Source: Vitreimonas flagellata
GTDB lineage: Bacteria; Pseudomonadota; Alphaproteobacteria; Caulobacterales; Aquidulcibacteraceae
Length of the DNA: 64,000 nt
NCBI RefSeq assembly: GCF_004634425.1
Contig: NZ_SBJL01000001.1
Span: forward strand, 655,001-719,000
Direction: 5' to 3'
Part shown: positions 46,998 through 56,259 of the stretch, in pieces
Layout of the letters: each line of letters begins with the position of its first letter
Numbering within the stretch: position 1 is the first letter of the stretch
Notes under the pieces: generated by a model
Told to the model about the DNA's origin: nothing
The model's database searches: none
The model's input: only the letters and a program-made list of their open reading frames with translations
Position numbers and translations under genes: made by a program

Positions 46998-48374
46998 ATG
47001 AGCAAGAACCCTATCGACGACTTCGTCGACGGACTGCGGCGACACGCAGAAGCCGGCAAGGATCCTCATTTTCTCGACAAAGATGCCCCCCCTGAAGCGC
47101 CCGATGAAGAGATCGCCGCCCAATTGGACGACGCGCTGACGCTGTTTGAGAGCACGTCCGGCGTCGACGATGCGCGCATCTGCGCGGACGCTGCAAATGC
47201 GATTGCGCGCGCGCGCTCGCGGGCGCCGCGCGCAGCCGTGAAGCCTGAGCCGCAGCCGGCGTGCGCGCTGGCGATGCATCTGACGGCGGAGAACGATCTC
47301 GTCGTGGTGCCGATGCCGTCGACCGACGCGCCGCGCGTCAGGACCGCGCCTTCGGCAGCGTCGCGTGTCGCTTATGCGTCGTATGCGAGCACGCCGAAGA
47401 CACGGTTCTTTGTCTATCGCTACGATCACATTGCCGATTACGATCAATTGGCGACATTCTTCGCGCGCGCCCAGGATCGCGACAGCGCCTCTATCAACAT
47501 GGCGTTGCTGCGCCGCGCCTCCTGCCCCCGCGCCATCATCGTCACCAAACTCGATCCGCTCGGCCGGGCCACCATCCACGGGGCGAGCGTCGTGGGCGAC
47601 CTGGTCGACAATTTCGAGGGCATGGGACTTGTGGCGCCGTTCGTGTCGTCGCGCCGACTTGACATGCAGGCCCGCACGCGGGCGATCGAATTGATCGCAC
47701 GCGCCGATTTCTATTCCGAGAAAAAATCGGTCTTCTATATCGCCGATGGCGCTGCACGCACCGATAGTCTGGCGCTTCAGGCCTCCGGCGCCCGTCGCAC
47801 CTTTCCTTCCAGTCCTTGGCTACAATTTCTGCTGCCGCTCTCGTGCGAGCCCGCCTTCTATCAATTGCGTTCGCGCACGCCGCTCGGTGAATTGCCGGGT
47901 CTGGCTAACCTCTCGCCCCTGCCCAGCACCATCGACGCGTGCCAAGCGCTTTGGTCGAGCGACAAGAGTCGGCGCACTCCTAAATCCTTTTCCTTGTTCA
48001 ACCTGCTGCAATTGAGCGTCCATCGCAGCTATTGCATGGACACGGGCGCGTTGGCCGCACGCGACATGGTCCAGAATCTTGCTCTCTTCCCAACGCTCGC
48101 CGGCGACGACGAGCAATGGACGCCTGCCTTCGGACCATTGCTGCGCCTCAGCCAAGCGGCGGCGGCGCAATGTGTGAACGACAACATTCCCGAAGAAGGT
48201 GCAATCTGGACCTCGATGCGTCTGCGTAAACTCAGCGACGCGGTCGCGGCGTGGGAAGCGCGCACGCCAACGGCGCCGATCTCTGCGCTAGAGAACGCAC
48301 CTGTGTTCGGCTTCGGCTTCGAAGAAGGCGGCGCGCACGCGCAATTGCCGCGTGAAGTCATCGCAATCGCTTAA
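46998..48374 (+). CDS. Hypothetical protein, STAND cluster
   Basis: A 458-residue product starting MSKNPIDDFVDGLRRHAEAGKD. The N-terminal 100 residues are acidic and helical; a globular part follows with KTRFFVYRYDHIADYDQLATFF and SCPRAIIVTKLDPLGRATIHGASVVGDLVDNFEGMGLVAP. No catalytic motif I recognise. The next gene starts 93 nt downstream on the same strand. Confidence 0.55.
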   Translation: MSKNPIDDFVDGLRRHAEAGKDPHFLDKDAPPEAPDEEIAAQLDDALTLFESTSGVDDARICADAANAIARARSRAPRAAVKPEPQPACALAMHLTAENDLVVVPMPSTDAPRVRTAPSAASRVAYASYASTPKTRFFVYRYDHIADYDQLATFFARAQDRDSASINMALLRRASCPRAIIVTKLDPLGRATIHGASVVGDLVDNFEGMGLVAPFVSSRRLDMQARTRAIELIARADFYSEKKSVFYIADGAARTDSLALQASGARRTFPSSPWLQFLLPLSCEPAFYQLRSRTPLGELPGLANLSPLPSTIDACQALWSSDKSRRTPKSFSLFNLLQLSVHRSYCMDTGALAARDMVQNLALFPTLAGDDEQWTPAFGPLLRLSQAAAAQCVNDNIPEEGAIWTSMRLRKLSDAVAAWEARTPTAPISALENAPVFGFGFEEGGAHAQLPREVIAIA

Positions 48375-48467
48375 AGTGAAATAATCTCATCGTGAGCTTC
48401 AAGCACCTGCGTCGCCGTGCGTCTCTTTTTCAAACGCGGCGCAGACCGCTTGGCTTGGAGAGACGAG

Positions 48468-49157
48468 ATGAACGCTTTGGTGCCGGTGTCCGCCGTGAAG
48501 AACGGATACCGCTTTGACTATATCGACAATGCGCGCGCCGATCTGGAAACCCGCCTGCACATCGAGCGTCGCCTTGACCGCGACGTGCGCGCGGACGCCA
48601 GCTGGAACGCGTTCTTTGGCGACTATCCTGTCTCCGCGTTTGCGCTCACGCACTTTAAGTTGGGTGGCGATCGGCTGACGACAAGCCGGAAGGCAACCAT
48701 GCTGATCGCAGAAATCAGCGAGGGCATCTATGTCCTCGGACCGCCCGTCTTGGCGTCGGATGCGCCCGCCACCTATGTGCGCGCGATGCGCTGCCAAGTC
48801 GCGCACGCCCTCGCCAATCTGGGCGCCACAATCATCATCGCGGTGATGGCGCCGGGTCGGATCGATGACGACCTCTTTTTGCGCAAGAGCGGCCGCTTCT
48901 TCGAGGATCACGCCATTGATCAGGCATTGATGGACGCCGCAGGCGCCGCTTTCATGCATGTGCACCTGGACATGCCCGAACGCGGCTTGTTGGTGGCGCG
49001 CTATGACATCGCGCGCGCCTATCAACCGGTGCGCAGCCCGCCGCCGCCTTCATCGGCGGGCATACGCCTCGAGCGCTTCGGTTTCCGTGGTCGGGTCCGC
49101 GCGCCAGGCAACGTCATCGACGGCGAAGGTTACGCCGATTGGGCGCGCAAGGATTGA
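48468..49157 (+). CDS. Hypothetical protein, STAND cluster
   Basis: A 229-residue product starting MNALVPVSAVKNGYRFDYID with GGAGAGACGAG upstream of the ATG. It contains SRKATMLIAEISEGIYVLGPP, ALANLGATIIIAVMAPGRIDDD and AAGAAFMHVHLDMPERGLLV, a pattern of alternating strands and helices, so a small alpha/beta fold is likely. No family recognised. It closes the plus-strand run that begins with the STAND-like gene; an opposite-strand small gene overlaps its end by 28 nt. Confidence 0.55.
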   Translation: MNALVPVSAVKNGYRFDYIDNARADLETRLHIERRLDRDVRADASWNAFFGDYPVSAFALTHFKLGGDRLTTSRKATMLIAEISEGIYVLGPPVLASDAPATYVRAMRCQVAHALANLGATIIIAVMAPGRIDDDLFLRKSGRFFEDHAIDQALMDAAGAAFMHVHLDMPERGLLVARYDIARAYQPVRSPPPPSSAGIRLERFGFRGRVRAPGNVIDGEGYADWARKD

Positions 49158-49354
49158 ACGGGATATGGCCTTCGGCTGCCCTCAGTGACGACGTCGTCGA
49201 TGAGGCGAGCGGCTTCGATCATCAACCGCTTCGAGCTTGGCAAGACTTCGAAGTGAGGGCGACGACTCTTGCTGCCACACATGAGACCGAGACCCGTCAT
49301 TTCAAGCCGGTGTAAAGCCGACAACGCGCCTCGTCGAATGAGGGTAGATGCCAT
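49130..49354 (-). CDS. Small hypothetical protein
   Basis: A 74-residue product (MASTLIRRGALSALHRLEMT at the start, SSKRLMIEAARLIDDVVTEG in the second half). Codon use is acceptable but not strongly biased. Convergent overlap of 28 nt with the 48468-49157 gene. It might be a small regulator or chance. Confidence 0.3.
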   Translation of the reverse strand: MASTLIRRGALSALHRLEMTGLGLMCGSKSRRPHFEVLPSSKRLMIEAARLIDDVVTEGSRRPYPVQSLRAQSA

Positions 49355-49401
49355 TTCTCCGTCGTTGCGACCTCGTCGTCGACGGCGCCAAGCTTAGGAT
49401 T

Positions 49402-50241
49402 TCATGACGCGACGTCGCGCGGCGCCACCAACGGGTTCCAAGATTCCGTCTGGTGACGACGGATGCGCTGCTCACGGCGCAGCTCCTGCTGATCGGGCGG
49501 ATCGTCGTTGGCCCATCGCAGAAGAAGTTCTTGGTCGGCGATCACATACTCAAACGGCAGACCGTAGACGTAATGCATGTAGAGAATGGCGCGGGCGATA
49601 TCGCCGCGCGCGCTGTCGGCCGGCTCGACATAGGTTTCCTCATCGATGCGGCCGCGTTCGAAATCATCGCAGATGTCGGAATAGTTCGGATTGGTCGTGC
49701 CCTCACCGTCGAGCTCGGCGTAAGCAAGGTTACTGCGGCTCTGGTTCATCGGCGCGTAGGCTGGAAAGAGATTGTAGAGATCTGCGGCCGCCGCCTTGCA
49801 AAGGCCAGCGTCAGTGTCCGCTGCCGCGACGCCCGGCGTCGGCGTGCGGCAGGAGCGATTTGTATAGCCGAAATGGTCGGCGATGCTGTCGGCCGGGTAG
49901 ACGTGCTCCAGCTGCATTTCGACGTCGTTGGTCATCTGCACAGCGGCTTCGGCGCCGGTGAAACGCGCGCGGCAATAGAGTTCGACGCCGCCGCCGCTAT
50001 AGACCTCAAGCCAAAGCGTCTCGCGCACGCGCGTATTGTATTGCGTGAATTCCTGCTGCGGCGCTGGCCAATCCATGCCGTCGAGGCGCGCCCAGGTGAG
50101 ACGCGGCCGCGTCGTCATCATGCGATCGCCGGCCGGCGCCGACATAGTAACGGCTTGCGATGGGGATGTGGATGAAGTCGCCGGCGCTGAGGCGCACGCA
50201 GCAAGCGTGACGCACATAAGCGAGAACAATGCGCGATGCAT
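49402..50241 (-). CDS. Lipoprotein endonuclease I-family nuclease
   Basis: A 279-residue product with a lipobox (SLMCVTLAACAS, C16 the likely lipidation site) and the EndA/NucM endonuclease I fold: LEHVYPADSIADHFG (His113 in the position of the catalytic His), ADLYNLFPAYAPMNQSRSNLAYAEL with the conserved Asn residues, GDIARAILYMHYVYGLP and LLRWANDDPPDQQELRREQRIRRHQTESWNP. Family members are non-specific periplasmic or secreted nucleases. Anchoring by lipid would place it in the envelope, where it could degrade incoming DNA. It is divergent from the patatin gene. The start at MHRALF was chosen because of the lipobox. Confidence 0.85.
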   Translation of the reverse strand: MHRALFSLMCVTLAACASAPATSSTSPSQAVTMSAPAGDRMMTTRPRLTWARLDGMDWPAPQQEFTQYNTRVRETLWLEVYSGGGVELYCRARFTGAEAAVQMTNDVEMQLEHVYPADSIADHFGYTNRSCRTPTPGVAAADTDAGLCKAAAADLYNLFPAYAPMNQSRSNLAYAELDGEGTTNPNYSDICDDFERGRIDEETYVEPADSARGDIARAILYMHYVYGLPFEYVIADQELLLRWANDDPPDQQELRREQRIRRHQTESWNPLVAPRDVAS

Positions 50242-50455
50242 GATCGATCCTCCCGGTTTTTTCGCTAGCATATCTCCAGTTGCAGCGCTATCCACAAGCT
50301 GGGGAGTCACGAAAGACTTTCGGCACGTCGATGCGCCGGCGGCGCGTGTGAATTCACGCGGCGCGCATCGAGGCGACCGGCCAGCATCATGCGGCACGCC
50401 ATGCGTCAGAACATCGAACGGCGCTTCACAATAATTGAGCGCCGAAGGAGCGCTC

Positions 50456-52162
50456 ATGACTTATTCCGCAGAGGCGATCCTCGCCGCGAAAGAGACTTGC
50501 GATCTCGTGATGAAGGGCGGAGTTACCTCGGGCGTCGTCTATCCGCGCGCGATCGTGAAGCTTGCGCACCGCTATCGCTTTCAATCGATCGGCGGCGCGT
50601 CGGCCGGCGCGATCGCTGCGGCCTTCACCGCCGCTGCCGAATATGCGCGGGTCGCGCGCGGCGACGCCGGCGGCTTTCTGCGCCTAGCCGAACGCGCCGA
50701 GGCGCTCCCTGCTCTTCTTGAGGACCTGTTTCAGCCGACGCCCGCGCTGAAGCCGTTGCTCAAATTACTGAAAACCGCGACGAGCCGCGGGTCGACGCTC
50801 GATCTGATCGGCGGCGTGTTCAACGCCTTTCCGGCCTCGATCCCGCTGGGTGCGGCGGCGATTGGCGGCGCGTTCTTTCTGTTCGGCGGTCCCATCGGCG
50901 CTGTCGTCGGCGCACTCCTTGGCGCGGTCGCGGGCCCGGGCGTGCAGATCACACAAAAGATGCTGACGGCACTTGAGAAGAATGATTACGGCATTTGCCG
51001 AGGCCTGCGCACGCCAGGGTCGGACAAACCGGCGCTGACGGAATGGATTCACGAGAGCCTGCAATACATTGCGTTCGGCCAAGAGAAACACGCGCCGCTG
51101 ACGTTCGGCGATCTTGAGAACGCCGCAGGCGAAGGCAAGCGCGGCGTAAAGTTGCGAATGGTGACGACCAATCTCTCGCTGCGGCGACCTCACTTTTTGC
51201 CCTATTTCGGCAGCGTCAAGATCGGTTTCAAACTGGACGAGTGGAAGAATTACTTTCCCGCCGACGTGATCGCCGCGCTCGCTGAAACAACGCCTGGGCC
51301 TCTGCATACATCAGCGCCCGACGTGCTCGACATGGTAGGACCGAAGAATCTGCCGGTGGTGGTCGCCACGCGGATGAGTCTCAGCTTTCCCGTGCTGCTC
51401 TGCACCCTGCCCGTCTACGCGATCGATTATGCCGAGAAGGAAAAGAGCGCAGCACTGGGCTTGGCGGCAAAACCCTTGCGCGTGCGTCGCTGCTTACTGA
51501 GCGATGGCGGCGTCTGCAGCAATTTCCCGATCCATTTCTTCGACCAATCGCTGCCGCAGCGCCCGACTTTTGCCATCAGTCTCGATCCGCTGCCCGACGA
51601 CATGAAGGATGCGCCGCGACGCGCCTACATGCCGGCCACCGCCGATGAGGGAAACGCGCTGCCGGTCTGGGAGTTCAAGGGGCTCGGCGGCTTCGCCATG
51701 GCGCTGCTCAATTCAGCAAAGGATTGGCAAGACACATTACAATCGTCGCTGCCCGGCTACCGCGATCGGATCGTGCGCGTCGCTTTGCTTGAAAGCGAAG
51801 GCGGCTTGAACCTCGCCATGGCGCCGGCGACAGTCGCTAAACTTCTGAAATATGGCGAGGAAGCCGCTGACGCGATCGACAGCACCTTCGTGCTGCGTGA
51901 ACATCAATGGCGACGCATGATGGCGTCGTACCAGGCCTTGTCCGACTTTGCCGACGGTGCCGACAAGGCCTGGGAGCACCTCCGCCCGCTCATGATCAGC
52001 TATGAGACCGAAGCCAAAAGCTATCAGCGACTGAAGCCCTATTTTGTCGATGTCGTTCGCGGCTACGATGCCGTAGCGGCGGCCAATAAATTGTTTCCAA
52101 CAAAGCCGCCGCGCTCGCTCTCGCCGCGACCACTCGTGCGGCTGCGGATTCAAATCGACTGA
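50456..52162 (+). CDS. Patatin-like phospholipase with central hydrophobic segment
   Basis: The 568-residue product starts MTYSAEAILAAKETCDLVMKGG, with AAGGAG before the ATG. The patatin elements are all present: KGGVTSGVVYPRAI (oxyanion-hole Gly-rich loop), the nucleophile elbow SIGGASAGAI (Ser49 in GxSxG) and LLSDGGVCSNFP (Asp350 of the catalytic dyad). Residues of about 128-162 are strongly hydrophobic (SIPLGAAAIGGAFFLFGG) and probably insert into membrane. Patatins hydrolyse phospholipids; some are effectors in anti-phage systems, though nothing here proves that use. Two genes follow on the same strand. Confidence 0.85.
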   Translation: MTYSAEAILAAKETCDLVMKGGVTSGVVYPRAIVKLAHRYRFQSIGGASAGAIAAAFTAAAEYARVARGDAGGFLRLAERAEALPALLEDLFQPTPALKPLLKLLKTATSRGSTLDLIGGVFNAFPASIPLGAAAIGGAFFLFGGPIGAVVGALLGAVAGPGVQITQKMLTALEKNDYGICRGLRTPGSDKPALTEWIHESLQYIAFGQEKHAPLTFGDLENAAGEGKRGVKLRMVTTNLSLRRPHFLPYFGSVKIGFKLDEWKNYFPADVIAALAETTPGPLHTSAPDVLDMVGPKNLPVVVATRMSLSFPVLLCTLPVYAIDYAEKEKSAALGLAAKPLRVRRCLLSDGGVCSNFPIHFFDQSLPQRPTFAISLDPLPDDMKDAPRRAYMPATADEGNALPVWEFKGLGGFAMALLNSAKDWQDTLQSSLPGYRDRIVRVALLESEGGLNLAMAPATVAKLLKYGEEAADAIDSTFVLREHQWRRMMASYQALSDFADGADKAWEHLRPLMISYETEAKSYQRLKPYFVDVVRGYDAVAAANKLFPTKPPRSLSPRPLVRLRIQID

Positions 52163-52260
52163 GCTTGATGTCGTACGCATTACACTTGCGCGCGCGGCGA
52201 TAGGACTTGTCGAGACGCGCTATCTAGGGTTGACTTGACCGCTTAGCGTGCGGGAGGGGC

Positions 52261-52599
52261 ATGACGATGGCGAAAACGATTGGCTCGTTCGAAACGATCG
52301 CTGCGGTGCAAGCAGCCTTTGCTCAAGAGCTCGATAGCCTCGGGAAGAAATACAAACCGTCCGGCAAGTGGGACAAAGCTTACGGCTTTCAGAGTTCGCG
52401 GCTGTTGGGGACGTTTCTCGGCGCAGTTGCGGTGCGATTGCGCCAGACCTTCAAGCCGCACGCCAACAAACTCAAACTTGAGCCTGACTCCAGTGAACTC
52501 GCCAGCCTCTATGCGCAAACCGCCGACCAGACGGTTTTCTGGGCGCACTCGGCCCTGAACAAGGTTCTTTCGGTGAACACCAATGCCAAGGTCGTTTAA
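52261..52599 (+). CDS. Small hypothetical protein between patatin and barrel genes
   Basis: A 112-residue product starting MTMAKTIGSFETIAAVQAAFAQ, likely all helical. The start could be the Met at 52267 (MAKTIGSF), which would give the GGAGGGG ribosome binding site better spacing. No family recognised. It overlaps the following gene by 17 nt, so the two are translated together. Confidence 0.55.
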   Translation: MTMAKTIGSFETIAAVQAAFAQELDSLGKKYKPSGKWDKAYGFQSSRLLGTFLGAVAVRLRQTFKPHANKLKLEPDSSELASLYAQTADQTVFWAHSALNKVLSVNTNAKVV

Positions 52600-53899
52600 A
52601 CTCAGTGCCGCGGCCCTATGCGCCGCGTTCGTCACCTCCCCTGCGTTCGCGCAAGGGATCCAGGAGCACATCCCGGAAGAGGCGTGCGCGGCCGGCGGCC
52701 AAGTGCCGCTTGAACTCGTGTTCGAGCATGCCTTGCAGGCCCACGAGGTCATCTTGCTTCAGTCGGAGCGGCAGAATCTGGCCCGGTTCGGGGAAAATTC
52801 AGTTGCGCTCGTGCGCGACAATCCCACGGCCGAGGGGCTTGAAGGCCAAGCGCTTGCGCGTTGGCGTCTTGCGTTCTCGGCAACCGCTTTCATCATCAAC
52901 AGTGCTGAAGACGGCGCCGAGGATTCCGAGCGGACCCATGTGGTCGTGGATCGAAGCGCGCCCGCTAGCCGCGAGGCGCGCGTGCGCGGGTTTCTCTCGC
53001 TCGACGCCAATTGGCTGCACGTGGTCTGCGCGCCGCCGGAGACGCCGGTCGCGCCCGTAAGCGACACACCCGTGCGTCAGCGCCAAGTCAATCCCGCGAT
53101 CACCTATCTCGGGCGCATTCAGATCGCCCGCGATCTCGAAGGCGCGCAAGCCGATGCGCGGAGCGATCGTTCGTTCGCGACTTTGTCAGGGCGCGACGAC
53201 CGTGAGACAGGCGAGCAGACAGCTTCTTTTGAAGGTGTGGCGCTTCTGCCGACGATCTCGCGTCCCTTCGGCAATGCGGAGCTGCGCCCCTATCTCGGCT
53301 ATCATCGCACGCACTCGTCGACGTCAGACAAGGAAATCAATGATCTCAGTTTTGGCGGTTTGCTCTCGTTTTACGAACAGACCCCCAACGCAAGCGCGCT
53401 ATTACCTGACGGGCATTTCTTCGACGCGTCTTTTGATTGGGAGACCGACGACGGTTTTGAGTCCAGCGTGACGACGGCCGAACTCACCTACAACCCGATC
53501 TGGCTTGGCCGCTATGGCAACGAGTTTCGCATTCAAGGGTGCCTCGGCGGCGAGTGCTCGTGGGATTTGACGTTCGTCGCCGACTTCGCCGAAGTGGGCG
53601 ATCCAGGGGCGAAGACCGCCCTGCTCGACATGGATCAATACGGGCGCATCGGCGGCAATCTCGAACTCGGCTATTATATTCGAACGCCGGTCGGTGTGAT
53701 TTCGCTCACTGGCGATTATCGCGTGCGCGACGCCTTCACCGAGGATGGCGGCGACGCTGATCGCTTGGTGGCGGAGCTTGCGCTCACGCCAAGCGACACC
53801 GGACGCTTCAAGATCGGTCTGGAATATGTCACTGGCGAAGATCTGACGAGCTTCGAGGTGGAGGATTACACCGCGCTCGCCATCGGCTTTCGCAACTGA
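52583..53899 (+). CDS. Putative outer-membrane beta-barrel protein
   Basis: A 438-residue product with a signal peptide (MPRSFKLSAAALCAAFVTSPAFAQ). The first half is soluble, acidic and unrecognised. From about residue 185 alternating aromatic strands dominate: TYLGRIQIARDLEG, LRPYLGYHRTHSS, ELTYNPIWLGRYGNEFRIQG, RIGGNLELGYYIRTPVG, and the C terminus ends in YTALAIGFRN, a barrel-like last strand. Probably an outer-membrane protein. The two genes upstream (patatin and 112-residue protein) run in the same direction. Confidence 0.55.
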   Translation: MPRSFKLSAAALCAAFVTSPAFAQGIQEHIPEEACAAGGQVPLELVFEHALQAHEVILLQSERQNLARFGENSVALVRDNPTAEGLEGQALARWRLAFSATAFIINSAEDGAEDSERTHVVVDRSAPASREARVRGFLSLDANWLHVVCAPPETPVAPVSDTPVRQRQVNPAITYLGRIQIARDLEGAQADARSDRSFATLSGRDDRETGEQTASFEGVALLPTISRPFGNAELRPYLGYHRTHSSTSDKEINDLSFGGLLSFYEQTPNASALLPDGHFFDASFDWETDDGFESSVTTAELTYNPIWLGRYGNEFRIQGCLGGECSWDLTFVADFAEVGDPGAKTALLDMDQYGRIGGNLELGYYIRTPVGVISLTGDYRVRDAFTEDGGDADRLVAELALTPSDTGRFKIGLEYVTGEDLTSFEVEDYTALAIGFRN

Positions 53900-54001
53900 C
53901 ACGCCGATGCAAGCGGACGCGCCCTCGCGTCGAGCGCCTCCGTGTATTGCCTAATGCGGCCTCGGACCCTCGAGCGCAGCGGCAGCGCAAGCGGAGGCCC
54001 T

Positions 54002-54208
54002 TTAGTGCGGGGCGTCGCATGCGTGCGGACGGGCGCGACCGTGATGGACGGAGATCCAATGGCCCTGGGGCGGGGTTGGGATGTCATGGCGCTTGCAGAG
54101 CTTCTTTAAGCCCACATCGGTGAGGCCCAGTTCAGGGGCGAGCGTGTTGAGGGGTTTCGTCCAGACGAGAGCGTGGAGCTCTGAGCGGGTGAGAGAGATT
54201 GGGCGCAT
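54002..54208 (-). pseudogene. Truncated HTH-type protein (N-terminal domain only)
   Basis: A 68-residue frame (MRPISLTRSELHALVWTKPL, then APELGLTDVGLKKLCKRHDIPTPPQGHW) matches the N-terminal helix-turn-helix found at the start of larger proteins, where SRxELYxxVWxxPMxxLAxxxGxSDxGLAKxC is followed by IPxPPRGYW. After GHWIS the frame loses similarity and stops. A remnant is likely. Flanks 53900-54001 and 54209-54446 contain no gene that I can support. Confidence 0.55.
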
Positions 54209-54446
54209 GTCGTCTTGAGGAAAGACGAGTGAGCGGGGTGGGATTGGCAGCCGGGCGGAGAATTATTTTGGGCGTCGCCCGCTAAGCGCGGGCCCGCGCT
54301 CTAGTCGCTGCGCGACCGAGCCGCGTGCCGCGTCTCGACCCTGGCGGGCTTCTATCGCTGACGCATCCCAGACACGGCGCCGTTAGACTTTGCCGGTCCG
54401 CGTCGATCGCTCGCGCGGATGCGCGATATCGCTCGACGCCGAACTG

Positions 54447-55187
54447 CTAGCCGAAATCGAATTCAGCGATGATAGGGTTGTGGTCGCTGAGGCTGAGCCA
54501 ATCGTCACCGGTCACGACATGGCAAGCGCGAAGGCGCGAGAGCCAGTTGAGCGGCACGAAGAGACCATCGATATGATAGGCGATGCTTGGATCGCGCGAC
54601 CAGCGCAGCGTCTGGGCGAGCGGCGCTTCGGGATTGGCCGAGCGCCAGCAATTGGCCAAGGCGAATTCGATGCGGAGGCGTTCCTGGATGGCCTGCTCTT
54701 GGGCTTTGATCTTGCGGCTCTCAGATGCAGAGGGCGGCGAGATCGTTAGGTTGAAATCGCCGCCGATAATCAGATGTGCGCCATCGGCGAAAGGCGCCAT
54801 CGCGTCGAGCGCCGCATGCACAAGTTCGACATAAGAGACGCCGGTACGTGTGGGGGCGTGCAGCGAAAACGCACGCAGCGGCCGCGCATCTCCCAACGTC
54901 TTGGGCGCATCGATCTCCGCCCCGACGATCCAGCCTTCAAAGCCCGGCACAGTCAAAGTCTGGCGCACGATGCCGCGCACGATCACCGCACTCCCCCACT
55001 TCAGCTGCTTCGCGCCTGAGCTTGCCGCACTCCAGGTGCAATCGATCTCGGGATCGGTTGCAAACAAATCCGTTGGATCGGCAGCTTCCTGCGCCAGGAG
55101 AATGTCGGGCGGCAAGGCGTTCTCTATGCGTCGCCAATGAGACGGCCCGCGTCCTCCAGAACGCATATTGTACGTGGCGATCTTCAT
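54447..55187 (-). CDS. Endonuclease/exonuclease/phosphatase family protein
   Basis: A 246-residue product with the EEP fold: MKIATYNMRSGG (Asn metal ligand), ILLAQEAAD (Glu ligand), LHAPTRTG, LIIGGDFNLTIS (catalytic Asp/Asn) and WLSLSDHNPIIAEFDFG with the terminal SDH motif. These phosphodiesterases act on nucleic acids or phospholipids; substrate is unknown. The start at MKIATYN was chosen; the frame runs further upstream without family similarity. Confidence 0.85.
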   Translation of the reverse strand: MKIATYNMRSGGRGPSHWRRIENALPPDILLAQEAADPTDLFATDPEIDCTWSAASSGAKQLKWGSAVIVRGIVRQTLTVPGFEGWIVGAEIDAPKTLGDARPLRAFSLHAPTRTGVSYVELVHAALDAMAPFADGAHLIIGGDFNLTISPPSASESRKIKAQEQAIQERLRIEFALANCWRSANPEAPLAQTLRWSRDPSIAYHIDGLFVPLNWLSRLRACHVVTGDDWLSLSDHNPIIAEFDFG

Positions 55188-55440
55188 TTCTGGTCGCTTG
55201 TGTGGCTGGCGCAGCTTAGCGGTGGCGACCAGCGGCGAGAAATTGGTTTGAGGAGGCCAAATCGGGCTCCAGACGAGATGTCGCGAACTCTTCATGAGTA
55301 AGCGACGCCTCGGCCAAAGGACAACAGAAGCCGGCAAACTCCGGTGTTCGTGGACCAGCAAGCGTTTCGTCGCTATCGATGGCTGTCGCCATGCCGGTAT
55401 CCGGCGTTGGTGATCTCGATTGTCGGACAGGAGGGATCAG

Positions 55441-56259
55441 ATGCGGGCATGGCCTTTGGTGGCGGTTGTACTGGTCGCAGCCGGCGTTTGGTATTTCTGG
55501 CAGAGCAAGAGCGACACGGCCGGTGCTCCGCCGATCTCCCTCGCGTCTAATGAGACCGATTCTGCGGGCGTCGGAGAAACCGGCGTCAACGCTTTACCGA
55601 TGGCGGACGCGCGCAGCATTAGCGCCATGCGTTCACTTTACCCCGACGCCGATGCAACAACCGGCGTTCTCATCGGTCCCGGACGGCGCGGGGAGTTCGG
55701 CGCCGCCGGTCCGATCCCGCAGACCGCGCCACTCTTTGTTATTGGCGGCGTGGATACCCCTATCCTGATCACAGCGACAACCTCGGATGACGCCGCGCAT
55801 GCCGAAAGCGGGTTTCTGTCGGCCTTTTATCTCAGACCCGCAGCAGCCGGCGGTTACGATCTCATCTCCGCGCACCCCGACTTCGGCGGCCACGGAGAGT
55901 ATGGACGCAGCGGCGAGGCTGAATTGATTACATTGCACGGAGAGCCCGCCCTACTCAGCCGGTACAGCGGCGGCGGGATGGGCTGCATCGTCGAACTTGC
56001 GCAGATCTATACGTTCGGCCCCACCGGCCCAAGAGAGATATTGGCGCGCGAGTTCGTGTCCTACCGGAACGACGGCATCGGCGGCGAAGGCGACGAAGTT
56101 GTCGGTATCGTTATCGATCCGCCGGCCGGGTACGACATGGCTATCCGATTCACTGGGAGCTTCCTCGGTGATCGTATCGACGACACTGTGCTCTATCAGA
56201 TGCAGTCGGGAAGTCTCGCACCTGTGAGAGGCGAGAACCCTCTCGCGGGCGGCTGTTAG
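55441..56259 (+). CDS. Hypothetical protein with N-terminal membrane anchor
   Basis: A 272-residue product starting MRAWPLVAVVLVAAGVWYFWQ, with AGGAGGG upstream of the ATG. It is anchored by its N terminus and has a periplasmic domain of beta-rich character (FVIGGVDTPILITATTSDD, GGMGCIVELAQIYTFGP). No family recognised. Its stop codon shares bases with the stop of the convergent TIR gene (TTAG), so the two transcripts overlap. 55188-55440 upstream has no supported gene. Confidence 0.6.
   Translation: MRAWPLVAVVLVAAGVWYFWQSKSDTAGAPPISLASNETDSAGVGETGVNALPMADARSISAMRSLYPDADATTGVLIGPGRRGEFGAAGPIPQTAPLFVIGGVDTPILITATTSDDAAHAESGFLSAFYLRPAAAGGYDLISAHPDFGGHGEYGRSGEAELITLHGEPALLSRYSGGGMGCIVELAQIYTFGPTGPREILAREFVSYRNDGIGGEGDEVVGIVIDPPAGYDMAIRFTGSFLGDRIDDTVLYQMQSGSLAPVRGENPLAGGC

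Noticed and set aside
54240-54330. Hairpin GCCCGC/GCGGGC near the truncated HTH gene
   Set aside because: Only six base pairs in very GC-rich DNA and no T-run; expected by chance.
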